This document shows positions 19,701-26,262 of a stretch of 64,000 bases of DNA, piece after piece; the stretch's first letter is position 1; every line of letters starts with the position of its first letter. A program made the position numbers and the translations under genes. Location of the stretch: the NCBI GenBank assembly GCA_903845125.1, contig CAIMWS010000506.1, positions 33,520 to 97,519 on the forward strand. Reading direction: 5' to 3'. Source of the DNA: an uncultured Verrucomicrobiota bacterium. Its GTDB lineage: Bacteria > Verrucomicrobiota > Verrucomicrobiia > Limisphaerales > UBA1319. The notes under the pieces are model-generated. The model was given only the letters and a program-made list of their open reading frames with translations, made no database searches and was not told the origin of the DNA.

Positions 19701-19888
19701 GCCAGCCAGCCCAGCCCGGCATCCACCTGGCTCAGCCGGGCATCGTCAAAGCTGAGGCTCAACGCGGCCCGCTTGCCCTCCGGCCAGGGAAAACGGACGA
19801 GGTTGTTAGTGGTGGGGGACGGGGCCGCTGGCAACGCCATGGCCGTCAGCCATGCCAGCCCAGCCAGCCAATGCAGTTGGGGATTCAT
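16784..19888 (-). CDS. Polysaccharide deacetylase (CE4) fused to glycoside hydrolase family 3
   Basis: 1034 residues with a signal peptide (LAGLAWLTAMALPAAP). Residues about 33-275 are a NodB/CE4 domain: Asp48-Asp49 in SLSFDDA, the metal site His98/His102 in HEIGNHSLNHP, FGYPCG and LVLAGHEMG. From about 288 (LEDLLSRMTLEEKVGQLN) a complete GH3 follows: (alpha/beta)8 barrel, alpha/beta sandwich (EGIVLLKNAGGLLPL, VAVVVVGENEW) and a C-terminal Fn3-like domain (YEFGFGLSYTQFEY). The position of the GH3 nucleophile, usually Asp in SDW, reads Glu571 in VLSEGSGI. GH3 members cleave beta-glucosides, xylosides or N-acetylglucosaminides. The union suggests coordinated removal of acetyl groups and sugars from one substrate, which is an inference. 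Confidence 0.85.
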   Translation of the reverse strand: MNPQLHWLAGLAWLTAMALPAAPSPTTNNLVRFPWPEGKRAALSLSFDDARLSQVDAGLGWLASQGVKATFYVSPGNVGKRLEGWKKAVAAGHEIGNHSLNHPCTGNFPWSRDKALEDYTIGQMRQELREATQLIESMLGVSPQTFGYPCGQKLLGREGGSQSYVPLVAHQFLAGRGYLDETANDPAYGDLAQLLGVSSDNRSFEQFLPLLTQAVERGGWLVLAGHEMGNTNQFQTTRLDVLEAVLAYARDPAHPLWIDTVQAVATYVAGQRGEAVQRPRPDYQDALLPTERRLEDLLSRMTLEEKVGQLNMPCVYVGELGGSDAAKMEACRKFAAGKWVPGIGPAGGFFTLANTILHQGPKQQAGFFNELQRTATRATRLQIPLLQTEEGTHGLMCSGGTIFPEGLALGSTWNPALLQQIYAAAAREARAVGIHQLFTLVVEPNRDPRLGRNQEGYGEDPYLCARIAEAIVQGAQGDQVSAPDKVVAGLCHYPGQSQPLSGLERGAMEISERTLREVFLPPWVAGIRRHGALGVMATYPAVDGVPTHASDFILGRILRQELGFDGLVLSEGSGISTLLYEGLADSEQAAGEQALRAGVDVGISHERAYLQDLVRSVREGRTPMELVDRSVRRVLKQKFRLGLFENPLADERRALAVSHATNHVALALQAAREGIVLLKNAGGLLPLKTNLASLAVIGPNADHPLNQLGDYTALKVLQPVVTVLAGLKAAVSPQTRVTYVQGCAVTGREVNEIEQARIAARAAEVAVVVVGENEWRAPGKKGTDGEGYDVATLELTGLQEQLIQAVHETGTPTVVVLINGRPLATRWVSAHVPALVEAWIGGELGGQAVADVLFGACNPSGRLTITVPRHAGQLPVYYNSKPAKNYWVNHGWGKPYADLDPEPLYEFGFGLSYTQFEYRQLKISPARTGPGGRLTITCQVANTGSRAGTEVAQLYLRRAISTMVVPVLQLRGFARLTLNPGETREAQFTLGPDELALLDRHLEWVVEPGKFEVMVGASSKDIRLRGSFEVTMKP

Positions 19889-20001
19889 GTTGAATCCTTG
19901 AATAGCAGATTGAAATCAGGGAGGCGAACAAAAATCCGCTGATTCGCGACGGGGGTGCCCGGCCGAAATTGGCTCTGGGAAGCCGGGTTTTTCAGCTTAC
20001 C

Positions 20002-21741
20002 TCAAGGGAGGATCTGGATCCGGTAATAACGCTGGGTATTGGGGAGGATGGCATCCGAAAAAACCGTATTGGTAGCAGTGGCCGTCACCAAGGCGCGCAA
20101 CGGGGCCCAAGTGGCGGGGGCGGTCTGCGGGGTGGTCCAAACCTGGTATTGCCTGCCGGGCGAACTGGGCCACGTCAAGGCAACCTGGCCGGAGGCGGTC
20201 GTGGCCATGCTGGCCTGCAAATCCGGGACCAGGGGATTGGTGCCCAGCGAATATTCAAAACGATTGATCACCCCGTCCCGGTCTGGATCGGCCGCTGGCC
20301 CAGCTTCGGCCGCCGTCCATAACGGGAAGTATTTGCGCTGCCAAAGATCATTCAGTCCGTCATAATTCTGGTCCGGGGCTGGATTCTTGATTTCCAGGAA
20401 GCCATTGGCATAGGCCACTTGCCCGTCCAGTTCCACCATCAGGGTGCGCATGCCGGGAGTGGCATTGCTGGCCACCTGCACATTGGCGGAAAGCAGGTTC
20501 CAGAAGCCGTTGTGGAAAGGATCCTGGTTCAAGGTGACATTGGTCACCGTGAGGCCATCGCCGGAAACCTTTAAATCCGCGCCGGGCGGGAAAGTGATTC
20601 CGTAAACCCCCAGGTAGAGGTTGCTTTGCCCGGGAGCCAGCGACAGGGTGCCATTATACATATACAGCAGACCTCCAATTTGGTCGGTTGGGGGGCGCAG
20701 ACGGAGGATGGGAAAGGGCGGATTCCCGGCCGTGAGGGAGAAATTCGCCTGGGCATATTTGTTGGAGGCCACGGTGATATTGACCGGGGAGGTGGGCAGG
20801 AAATCGGTGCGTGCCGCCGCGTAATCCTTGGAAATATCCTCGCCGATCAAGAGCGGAATATTAACGGCCAATCCCAGTGGGGTGGCGCGCACTTGATAGG
20901 CCCCGGGAGGCATCGCGGGCAGGCTGTAGGAGCCATCCGCGCGGGATAAAGTGGCGGCCATCAGGTTGCCGTGCGAATCTTCGGCGGTAATCATCGCGCC
21001 TAGAACAGTTTGGAAGCCCAGCAAGGCCTGGCCATATATGTAACCATAATTGCTGAGGGAACTCCCGGTTGGGTATAACCAGCGCACTGCGCATTGTTCG
21101 TCGGTGGTCAAGCCCGCCAAATTGCCGACGCCAAAATCTCCCCGCACCATCATCAAGGCCGCGCCTGCCGGGGAATGTTCCAAACCCACGAGGTGGCCGA
21201 TTTCATGCAGCATTACCGATTCCACGAAGAGCGCCCCGGAGGTATCATCGGGGGAGGTGGTCCAGCGGAAATCAACCCCGTTCAGGACGATGTCGCTTTC
21301 ATAGATATATAATTCATTCGCATTCCAATCCTTGAATTCCACTCCGCACAGGCCGGATATGTTGTCGCGGCCGCCGTTGACCAGGGTGCTTTTCGTGGCC
21401 CAAAAAACAACATTCGTATTATCCTGGGTATTGATGTCGATGTTGGGGCCGGCCAGCCCGCCTTCCTCAAATTTGAGGCCGGAGTTGGGCACGGCCTGCC
21501 ATTGGGTGAAGCTGGTGCGCAGGGCATTCAACTCGGCGGTTTGGCTGGCTGAATAAGTGGCTGATCCCAGGAAATACCGGATGGCATGGGTGGAGCGATT
21601 CAGCACATTGGTGTGAACATCAGCCGCCGGGGCGTTGAGGTTCCAACTGCGCCAGCGGCCGGCAGTGCTCATTTTACCTACGAATCCGTGGCAGATGCCG
21701 GCGGCGAGCCAGGAGACGATCAAAAAGAGTTGCAGTTTCAT
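20002..21741 (-). CDS. Secreted matrixin-like zinc metalloprotease
   Basis: 579 residues with a signal peptide ending near HGFVG. The zinc motif HEIGHLVGLEH is at residues 179-189, and a Met-turn (GAALMMVR) follows, as in matrixins. Residues about 235-330 resemble a carboxypeptidase regulatory-like (CNA-B-type) domain (GYIYGQALLG, ADGSYSLPAMPPGAYQVRATP). The last third holds an immunoglobulin-like region and a C-terminal stretch (PAPDQNYDGLNDLWQRKYFP, DPDRDGVINRFEYSLGTNP) with two acidic EF-hand/thrombospondin type 3-like loops, common in secreted verrucomicrobial proteins. The start codon overlaps the end of the upstream gene by four bases. Confidence 0.85.
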   Translation of the reverse strand: MKLQLFLIVSWLAAGICHGFVGKMSTAGRWRSWNLNAPAADVHTNVLNRSTHAIRYFLGSATYSASQTAELNALRTSFTQWQAVPNSGLKFEEGGLAGPNIDINTQDNTNVVFWATKSTLVNGGRDNISGLCGVEFKDWNANELYIYESDIVLNGVDFRWTTSPDDTSGALFVESVMLHEIGHLVGLEHSPAGAALMMVRGDFGVGNLAGLTTDEQCAVRWLYPTGSSLSNYGYIYGQALLGFQTVLGAMITAEDSHGNLMAATLSRADGSYSLPAMPPGAYQVRATPLGLAVNIPLLIGEDISKDYAAARTDFLPTSPVNITVASNKYAQANFSLTAGNPPFPILRLRPPTDQIGGLLYMYNGTLSLAPGQSNLYLGVYGITFPPGADLKVSGDGLTVTNVTLNQDPFHNGFWNLLSANVQVASNATPGMRTLMVELDGQVAYANGFLEIKNPAPDQNYDGLNDLWQRKYFPLWTAAEAGPAADPDRDGVINRFEYSLGTNPLVPDLQASMATTASGQVALTWPSSPGRQYQVWTTPQTAPATWAPLRALVTATATNTVFSDAILPNTQRYYRIQILP

Positions 21742-22292
21742 GGCCGGGCCCCCTGCACCCGTTTGCGCAAATCCGCCAGGCTGACCGGGCTGGAGGAGGG
21801 GGTGGCGGTGGCTCCCATTTTTTGGGCCTGGGGCGGCAGGGAACCGTGAAACGCGTTGCCCACCATCTGTTTGCCGGTTGCGGAATCAGTCCAAACGGAG
21901 AATTTTCCTTGAGCCAAGCCCAAGGTGACCCCTTCCTGCCGTTGGTTGAGGACTAAAAAGGCCACCACTTCATCGCCGGTGGAATATTCGACCTGTCCCG
22001 AGATCACGGTATGGCGTCGCTGCAGGCTGCCTCCGCCATGCACGACCACGAAAGGAGAGGATTTCACCGAGCCTTTCCAGACCTCGTGCACTTGGAGTTC
22101 GATGCGCGTATAAACCCGGCCTTCGGCATCCTGCTGGCACTGGCTGCCGAGCACTTTGGCGTGGAGAACAATCTCCGCCTTGCGGGTGAGTTGATCCACG
22201 TCCATCGGTTGAAAGCCTCCCGCCAAACCTGGGGCGCCCGAACCCAGGAGGCCGAGGGCAAGCACCCAGTTATGAAACGATTTAAGATCCAT
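21738..22292 (-). CDS. Secreted protein of unknown family, coupled to the matrixin gene
   Basis: 184 residues from ATG 22292. Signal peptide (WVLALGLLGSGAPGLAGG), then MDVDQLTRKAEIVLHAKVLGS, RIELQVHEVWKGS and EVVAFLVLNQRQEG. The beta-rich body resembles proteins that often precede matrixin proteases in this phylum, but I cannot name a family. Its stop overlaps the start of the protease gene (ATGA), so the two are almost surely made together. It might be a chaperone, propeptide-like inhibitor or assembly factor for the protease; this is speculation based on context. Confidence 0.7.
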   Translation of the reverse strand: MDLKSFHNWVLALGLLGSGAPGLAGGFQPMDVDQLTRKAEIVLHAKVLGSQCQQDAEGRVYTRIELQVHEVWKGSVKSSPFVVVHGGGSLQRRHTVISGQVEYSTGDEVVAFLVLNQRQEGVTLGLAQGKFSVWTDSATGKQMVGNAFHGSLPPQAQKMGATATPSSSPVSLADLRKRVQGARP

Positions 22293-22324
22293 CAATGGGC
22301 GAGTTCTTAATGGAAAGGCCACTT

Positions 22325-22807
22325 TCAGGCAAGGGGAAACGCCATGGGCAGGGCTTCAAAAGCAGCGGTTATGCCCTGGTTGCCACAGTTCAAAATGCCC
22401 ACGCTCCGGTCGCATTTGTTGCGGGGTTTGCCCGCATAACCCGGATTGAAAAAGAGCACCTGGTCGCGCCTTTCGCAATACCTCCGGTGGGTATGGCCGA
22501 AAACCACCACCGATGCTTGCTCCTGCGCTATGCGGAGTTTGGCCGTCTCCAAGGGGTAATAAACATCGAAGATGTGCATAACCATGATCTTGAGGCCGTT
22601 CAGGACAATGGTTTCCATTTCATTCAAATGCATCAGGTCATCGCAGTTGCCCCGCACGGCGGTAACCGGGGCGATGGTTTCCAGTTCGGTGATCAGCCAG
22701 GAGGCGCCAATGTCACCGCAGTGCAGGATATGGTCCACACCCGCAAATAAAGCCGGTATTAGCGGATCCAAATAGTCATGCGTGTCAGATAAAATTCCAA
22801 TTTTCAT
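22325..22807 (-). CDS. YfcE/MJ0936-family metallophosphoesterase
   Basis: 160 residues from ATG 22807. All five metal-binding motifs are visible: MKIGILSDTHD, HILHCGDIG, AVRGNCDD, IMVMHIFD (GH replaced by MH) and VVFGHTHRRY. Members hydrolyse phosphodiesters or phosphomonoesters with two metal ions; the natural substrate is usually unknown. The third motif is GNCD instead of GNHD, common in the YfcE branch. It lies 32 bases before the next gene on the same strand, so it may be the first gene of a set with the matrixin pair. Confidence 0.9.
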   Translation of the reverse strand: MKIGILSDTHDYLDPLIPALFAGVDHILHCGDIGASWLITELETIAPVTAVRGNCDDLMHLNEMETIVLNGLKIMVMHIFDVYYPLETAKLRIAQEQASVVVFGHTHRRYCERRDQVLFFNPGYAGKPRNKCDRSVGILNCGNQGITAAFEALPMAFPLA

Positions 22808-23130
22808 TCCAAGGCGCTCTTGCATCGTTTGTAATTGCACTCAATCAGGACTGTGCAACCGAGTCTTTCACTGGACACCAAAGCTTGAGAAAGCGGGTCT
22901 TGCTTCAAGCCTCCGGAAAACCGTGATGTTTCACCACGTCTAACGGAGATTCCGGAGGGTGTCAAATGAATGCGAAGGATGCAAAGAGGGCCGATATTCA
23001 AAGGGAGAGTGGGGTGAAATGGAACAGGGTGGGAACGGGATGCTTGGAAAAAACTTCCCGTGAACCACCAGGCATCCACTGATTGTTGCTGGCATAGGAT
23101 CGCAACGGAGATTCCCAACCTGCCGCGGGA
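22808..23130. other. Gene-free stretch between phosphoesterase and binding-protein genes
   Basis: 323 bases with no convincing coding frame. Both neighbours are on the minus strand, so it holds the end of the binding-protein transcript and the promoter of the phosphoesterase gene. A 12-base direct repeat (AACGGAGATTCC) occurs near 22941 and 23104. No hairpin with a T-tract is clear. No permease or ATPase gene follows the binding protein. Confidence 0.4.
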
Positions 23131-24069
23131 TCACCGCAGGAAAATGGCCCGCATCTGGTCCGTCGCCGGTTCCAGGTTTTGCAACAGCTGCGGCCATTCC
23201 ACCCGCAAGGCAGCGTGCTGGGGCTGGGAGCCTTCCAAAGCCTGGGTCGAGACCAACCGCGCAACGGTTTCCGGTTGCTGCAGGAACCGGTATAGCTGCC
23301 CGGCTGGGGCTGGGTGCGGAGCCCCCGAGATGATACCCACCGCATTGGGGATAAAAAGCGTTTCCGAATTCCAAGGCATGGCGGCGATGGGCAAACCTTC
23401 CCTTTTTCCGGCTTCGATATCGTCCGAGTCCGTCAGGCCGATGGCGGCCTCTCCCCGGCCCACGAGTTGGACCACCAGGGAGTTGCCATCCACCAGTTTG
23501 GGTTGACTGGCCTGCAAAGCCCGGCACCAGGCTTCCCAACCCTCCGTTCCCCAAAGCCGGCGCAAGGCCAGGAAATGCGTGGCGGTGGTCCCAAAAAGCG
23601 GATAAGCGAGCGCCACTTTGCCGCGCCAGGCGGCGTTGGTCAACTCGAGCAGCGAAGTGGGCTGGTTGGCGGCTGATACCAGGTTGGTGTTCACCACCAA
23701 GCGCCGGGTGCGATACCCGAAGGTGGCCAGGCCAGGGGTTTCCTGAAATACCCCGCGCATTGCCAATTGACGGGCGCGCAACTCTTCGTTGCCCCAAAAC
23801 ACATCGCATTGGGGATGGTCTTTTTCGGCCAGAAGCCGGTTGGCCAAACCGACGGTTTTTACCGCCTCGCTATCAAAAACGGCCCGGACCGGTATGCCGG
23901 TTTGGCGGGTGAATTCGCGGAATATCGGTTCCGCGTAAACTTGATCCTGAGCCGTATAGACCACCACCCCGTCTGCCTGGTGATGGGAGCAGCCCGCCCA
24001 AGCCGCCAAAAATGCCGGCAGCAAGTATCCCCAGTACGCGGCCCGCCGGCAAACGCTATTCCGGGCCAT
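23131..24069 (-). CDS. Iron(III)-type ABC transporter substrate-binding lipoprotein
   Basis: 312 residues from ATG 24069; a longer frame to 24201 has an unlikely N-terminus. Lipoprotein signal ending AAWAGCSHH. Binding-protein features are VVVYTAQDQVYAEPIFREF, CDVFWGNEELRARQL, GYRTRRLVVNTNLV, GKVALAYPLFGTTATHF, LVGRGEAAIGLTDSDDIEAG and NAVGIISGAPHP, typical of the FbpA/AfuA group. The start overlaps the preceding gene by 14 bases. No permease or ATPase lies next to it, so the cargo partner must be elsewhere or it has a sensing role. Confidence 0.82.
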   Translation of the reverse strand: MARNSVCRRAAYWGYLLPAFLAAWAGCSHHQADGVVVYTAQDQVYAEPIFREFTRQTGIPVRAVFDSEAVKTVGLANRLLAEKDHPQCDVFWGNEELRARQLAMRGVFQETPGLATFGYRTRRLVVNTNLVSAANQPTSLLELTNAAWRGKVALAYPLFGTTATHFLALRRLWGTEGWEAWCRALQASQPKLVDGNSLVVQLVGRGEAAIGLTDSDDIEAGKREGLPIAAMPWNSETLFIPNAVGIISGAPHPAPAGQLYRFLQQPETVARLVSTQALEGSQPQHAALRVEWPQLLQNLEPATDQMRAIFLR

Positions 24070-24730
24070 ATTTGAAATCATCGAACAGGGTGATGCTGTC
24101 CGCTTTGGTCCATACCCCCAGCTTTCCCGCGGTTTTGAAGGTGGCATCCCGGACCGCGAACAGCACCTTTCCATCATGTTGCACCTGGAAATCCGGGCCA
24201 TGGAAGCTCACTCGCAGCCGGCTCCATTTGCCCGGTGGGATTTTCTGTTTCTGGCCATAGCCACCGATTTGGCCCACGATATCGAGCGCCTGGCGCCGGC
24301 CTTTTTCGACCTTATATAATACCACGTTATCTTCCAAGGCGTTGGCCCGGGCCACGTAATAGTTTTGATCGTCCTGCCAGCGCCACACGAGACCTGCTGC
24401 CTGGTCAATGGCGCCGCCCACCGGTTTGAAGTTCACTTCCACAAAGCCATCCTGCAACGAGGCATCCGTTTTGATGCACAGGGGGAAACTGGACCTTGGC
24501 ACCTGGCCAGACTGCTTCAGCACCTTGGGTTGGCTGGGAGCGCTGGCGTCCAGTTCCACCGTCCAGATGCATTTTCCCTGGCCGGTGATGGAAGCCACCC
24601 AACCGGGCGGTGTTTTGCCGGTTTCCATCTTATCAAAGGTGATAGTGGATGCTTCCGCTGCCAGGCTGGAGCAGCAGGAAAGCACCAACCAAGCGGTAAT
24701 GAACGGGAACGAAACCCCAAAAGACTTCAT
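24056..24730 (-). CDS. Secreted beta-sandwich (DUF1080/LamG-like) protein
   Basis: 224 residues from ATG 24730 with a signal peptide ending LAAEAS. The rest reads as a concanavalin-like sandwich: GFVEVNFKPVGGAIDQAAGLVWRW, YYVARANALEDNVVLYKVEKG, GKWSRLRVSFHG and GKLGVWTKADSITLFDDF. This is the pattern of 3-keto-disaccharide-hydrolase/DUF1080-type domains, here without attached enzyme domains. It overlaps the binding-protein gene by 14 bases, so both are co-expressed. The function is unknown; carbohydrate binding is plausible. Confidence 0.75.
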   Translation of the reverse strand: MKSFGVSFPFITAWLVLSCCSSLAAEASTITFDKMETGKTPPGWVASITGQGKCIWTVELDASAPSQPKVLKQSGQVPRSSFPLCIKTDASLQDGFVEVNFKPVGGAIDQAAGLVWRWQDDQNYYVARANALEDNVVLYKVEKGRRQALDIVGQIGGYGQKQKIPPGKWSRLRVSFHGPDFQVQHDGKVLFAVRDATFKTAGKLGVWTKADSITLFDDFKYGPE

Positions 24731-24940
24731 GCGGTTAGTGTCAACATGCCTGGAAAACAAGTCAAGTTGCCTGTGGGGTGATCACCCAAAAGATTCCCAT
24801 TCTGGCGGCGTTATTTGAGCCGTTCACCGGCCCGGCAAAGTTCTTATGCCACTAGAGATTGGGGTGCTGGTTGCAATGCTACAACTGGTTGGGGCTTGGT
24901 ATTTCCATCCCGCCTTCGATTGTATTGCTGGGTAATAAAA

Positions 24941-24968
24941 AATGCCGGGCTGGTCAAAGCCCGGCATT
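24941..24968 (-). terminator. Intrinsic terminator of the EF-hand gene
   Basis: Perfect 11-bp stem (AATGCCGGGCT / AGCCCGGCATT) with a six-base loop. Read on the minus strand it is followed by TTTTATTACC, so it ends the transcript of the EF-hand gene at 25029. On the plus strand the tail is TTCATAAATT, much weaker. Confidence 0.85.
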
Positions 24969-25028
24969 TCATAAATTCAGCCTTCCAGCCGGAGTCAGGT
25001 CCGGCCTGGTCACCTCATCAAAGGCGTC

Positions 25029-25382
25029 CTAATTGGATTTCTTATTCTTTTTGGAGCTTTTGCCTGCGGTGCTCTTCTTTCTAAGGTCTTCCTTCATGGC
25101 CGCTTTTTCCTCGGCATCCAGTTTGCCATCCTTGTTCTTGTCGTATTTTTTAAGTTGGTCTTCGCGTTGCTTCTTTTGGTCGGCTTTCCAAGCGGCTTTC
25201 TCCTGGTCATCCAATTTGCCATCCTTGTTCTTGTCGTATTTTTTTAGGACAGCGGCGGGAACCGGTTTCTCTTGGGCGCCTTCCTTCTTGGTATCCGGAG
25301 TGCTGGCATCCGCTGCTGAGCAGTTCAAAGCCCAGGAAAGACTAAGACAAGCGGCGATTAAAACGATTCGTTTCATATTCAT
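25029..25382 (-). CDS. Small secreted EF-hand protein
   Basis: 117 residues. Signal peptide (IVLIAACLSLSWALNCSA) followed by two EF-hand calcium loops, both starting DKNKDGKLD (the second continuing AEEKA), separated by a Lys/Gln-rich linker, and a very basic Lys/Ser tail. ATG 25382 is preferred because GGAGAG lies six bases upstream. The two loops are also near-identical in DNA (about 30 bases at 25122-25151 and 25215-25244), which points to a recent internal duplication. Probably an exported calcium-binding protein; the role is unknown. Confidence 0.85.
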   Translation of the reverse strand: MNMKRIVLIAACLSLSWALNCSAADASTPDTKKEGAQEKPVPAAVLKKYDKNKDGKLDDQEKAAWKADQKKQREDQLKKYDKNKDGKLDAEEKAAMKEDLRKKSTAGKSSKKNKKSN

Positions 25383-25628
25383 TTAACTCTCCATCTGTTT
25401 GTATCCGATTTTGGTTGGTCTTGGACCTGTCCGTAACCTTCAGTTTTTCAGCCTTACCGTCAAGTTAGTTCGGATTACCGGCCTGGCGGCAAGCGTGGGA
25501 AATTCCTCCCCAACCGTTTTCAAAGACACGGTTTAAGAATCAGACGGAAAAGGTTATGGAGGAAGCTTTTTTGGCGGGTCGCACTGGTGTGGGAGCAAAG
25601 GAGGGCCGTGGGTATAGACAACAGGGGG

Positions 25629-25661
25629 GGTGGATAACATGTGAATAACCTGTGAACAAGT
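25629..25661. repeat. Three 11-bp direct repeats, DnaA-box-like
   Basis: Units GGTGGATAACA, TGTGAATAACC and TGTGAACAAGT start at 25629, 25640 and 25651, so they follow each other with no gap, one helical turn each. Their first nine bases match the DnaA box complement TGTGGATAA at 8, 8 and 7 positions. They lie about 50 bases before the first MraZ box. Binding by DnaA or another regulator is an inference. Confidence 0.55.
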
Positions 25662-25701
25662 CCGGCGAGTAAAATTTTTTCATATTTAGCACATTTGAGA
25701 G

Positions 25702-25732
25702 TTGACGGTTATGTGGGGTATTGTGGTATGAA
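25702..25732 (+). promoter_or_regulatory. Possible mraZ (dcw) promoter
   Basis: TTGACG at 25702-25707 and TATGAA at 25727-25732 (preceded by TG) could be -35 and -10 elements with a 19-base spacer, longer than ideal. TTGAGA at 25695 with TATTGT at 25719 is an alternative. Either choice places the MraZ boxes over the promoter, as expected for autorepression. Confidence 0.35.
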
Positions 25733-25758
25733 TTGGGTTGTTTTGGGGGAAAGTGGGT
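25714..25758 (+). promoter_or_regulatory. MraZ operator: five TGGGN-type boxes at 10-bp spacing
   Basis: TGGGG, TGGTA, TGGGT, TGGGG and TGGGT begin at 25714, 25724, 25734, 25744 and 25754, each separated by exactly five bases. MraZ is known to bind TGGGN direct repeats with five-base spacers upstream of its own gene. Only the second box departs from consensus. The array ends 26 bases before the mraZ ATG. Autoregulation of the dcw operon by the MraZ encoded next is strongly suggested. Confidence 0.85.
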
Positions 25759-25784
25759 ACGCACGCTCCCAAAGCACTTAAAAA

Positions 25785-26252
25785 ATGTCAGCCACCAACG
25801 CCAGTGATCTGTACTGCTCGCAGTATCGTCATGCTCGTGACGATAAGGGACGCCTGCAGGTGCCGTCGCGTTGGCGCAATGGGGAGGCTGAAACGTGTTT
25901 GATGGTGATCGAGTGGAAGGAATGGATCGACGCCAATACGTCCCATCCATGCTTGTTGGTCGTGCCACCCGCGGTTTGGGAGCGTTTGGTTGAATCCCTG
26001 AAAGCCCTGCCATTCGGAGATCCGATATCCCAGAAAAAGCGGCGTCTGGTTGGCAAACGATCCCAGCGGGTGGCGATCGATAAAGCCGGGCGGATCAATA
26101 TTCCGGACGAAATGCTGCAGAAGGTGGGCATTCAAAAAGAAGCCATCTTTGTCGGGTTGCTGGATCGTTTTCAGATTTGGGATCCCGATCGTTACAAGGA
26201 AATCGATAGCGAGGACGATAAATTCGAGGCAGAAGCATTCCAATCATTATAA
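25785..26252 (+). CDS. mraZ: Transcriptional regulator MraZ
   Basis: 155 residues with the two SpoVT/AbrB-like half motifs that define MraZ: DDKGRLQVP (19-27) and DKAGRINIP (99-107). MraZ forms a ring-shaped oligomer that binds TGGGN repeats and represses the dcw operon. The expected repeats lie just upstream (25714-25758). The gene opens the dcw cluster, as in most bacteria. No Shine-Dalgarno sequence precedes ATG 25785 (only A residues). The identity is less obvious than usual because the sequence between the motifs is divergent (WKEWIDANTSHPCLLVVPP). Confidence 0.9.
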   Translation: MSATNASDLYCSQYRHARDDKGRLQVPSRWRNGEAETCLMVIEWKEWIDANTSHPCLLVVPPAVWERLVESLKALPFGDPISQKKRRLVGKRSQRVAIDKAGRINIPDEMLQKVGIQKEAIFVGLLDRFQIWDPDRYKEIDSEDDKFEAEAFQSL

Positions 26253-26262
26253 GGCGGCAGTT

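Noticed and set aside
18581..19942. A 453-residue plus-strand frame over the deacetylase-GH3 gene
   Set aside because: Antisense shadow; the minus strand has intact CE4 and GH3 motifs.
22804..23118. A permease gene downstream of the iron-type binding protein
   Set aside because: The only frame here has no membrane helices typical of a permease and looks random.
25629..25661. A chromosome replication origin
   Set aside because: Three DnaA-box-like repeats alone are not enough: there are no dnaA, dnaN, rpmH or parAB genes nearby, and no clear unwinding element beyond a short AT run.
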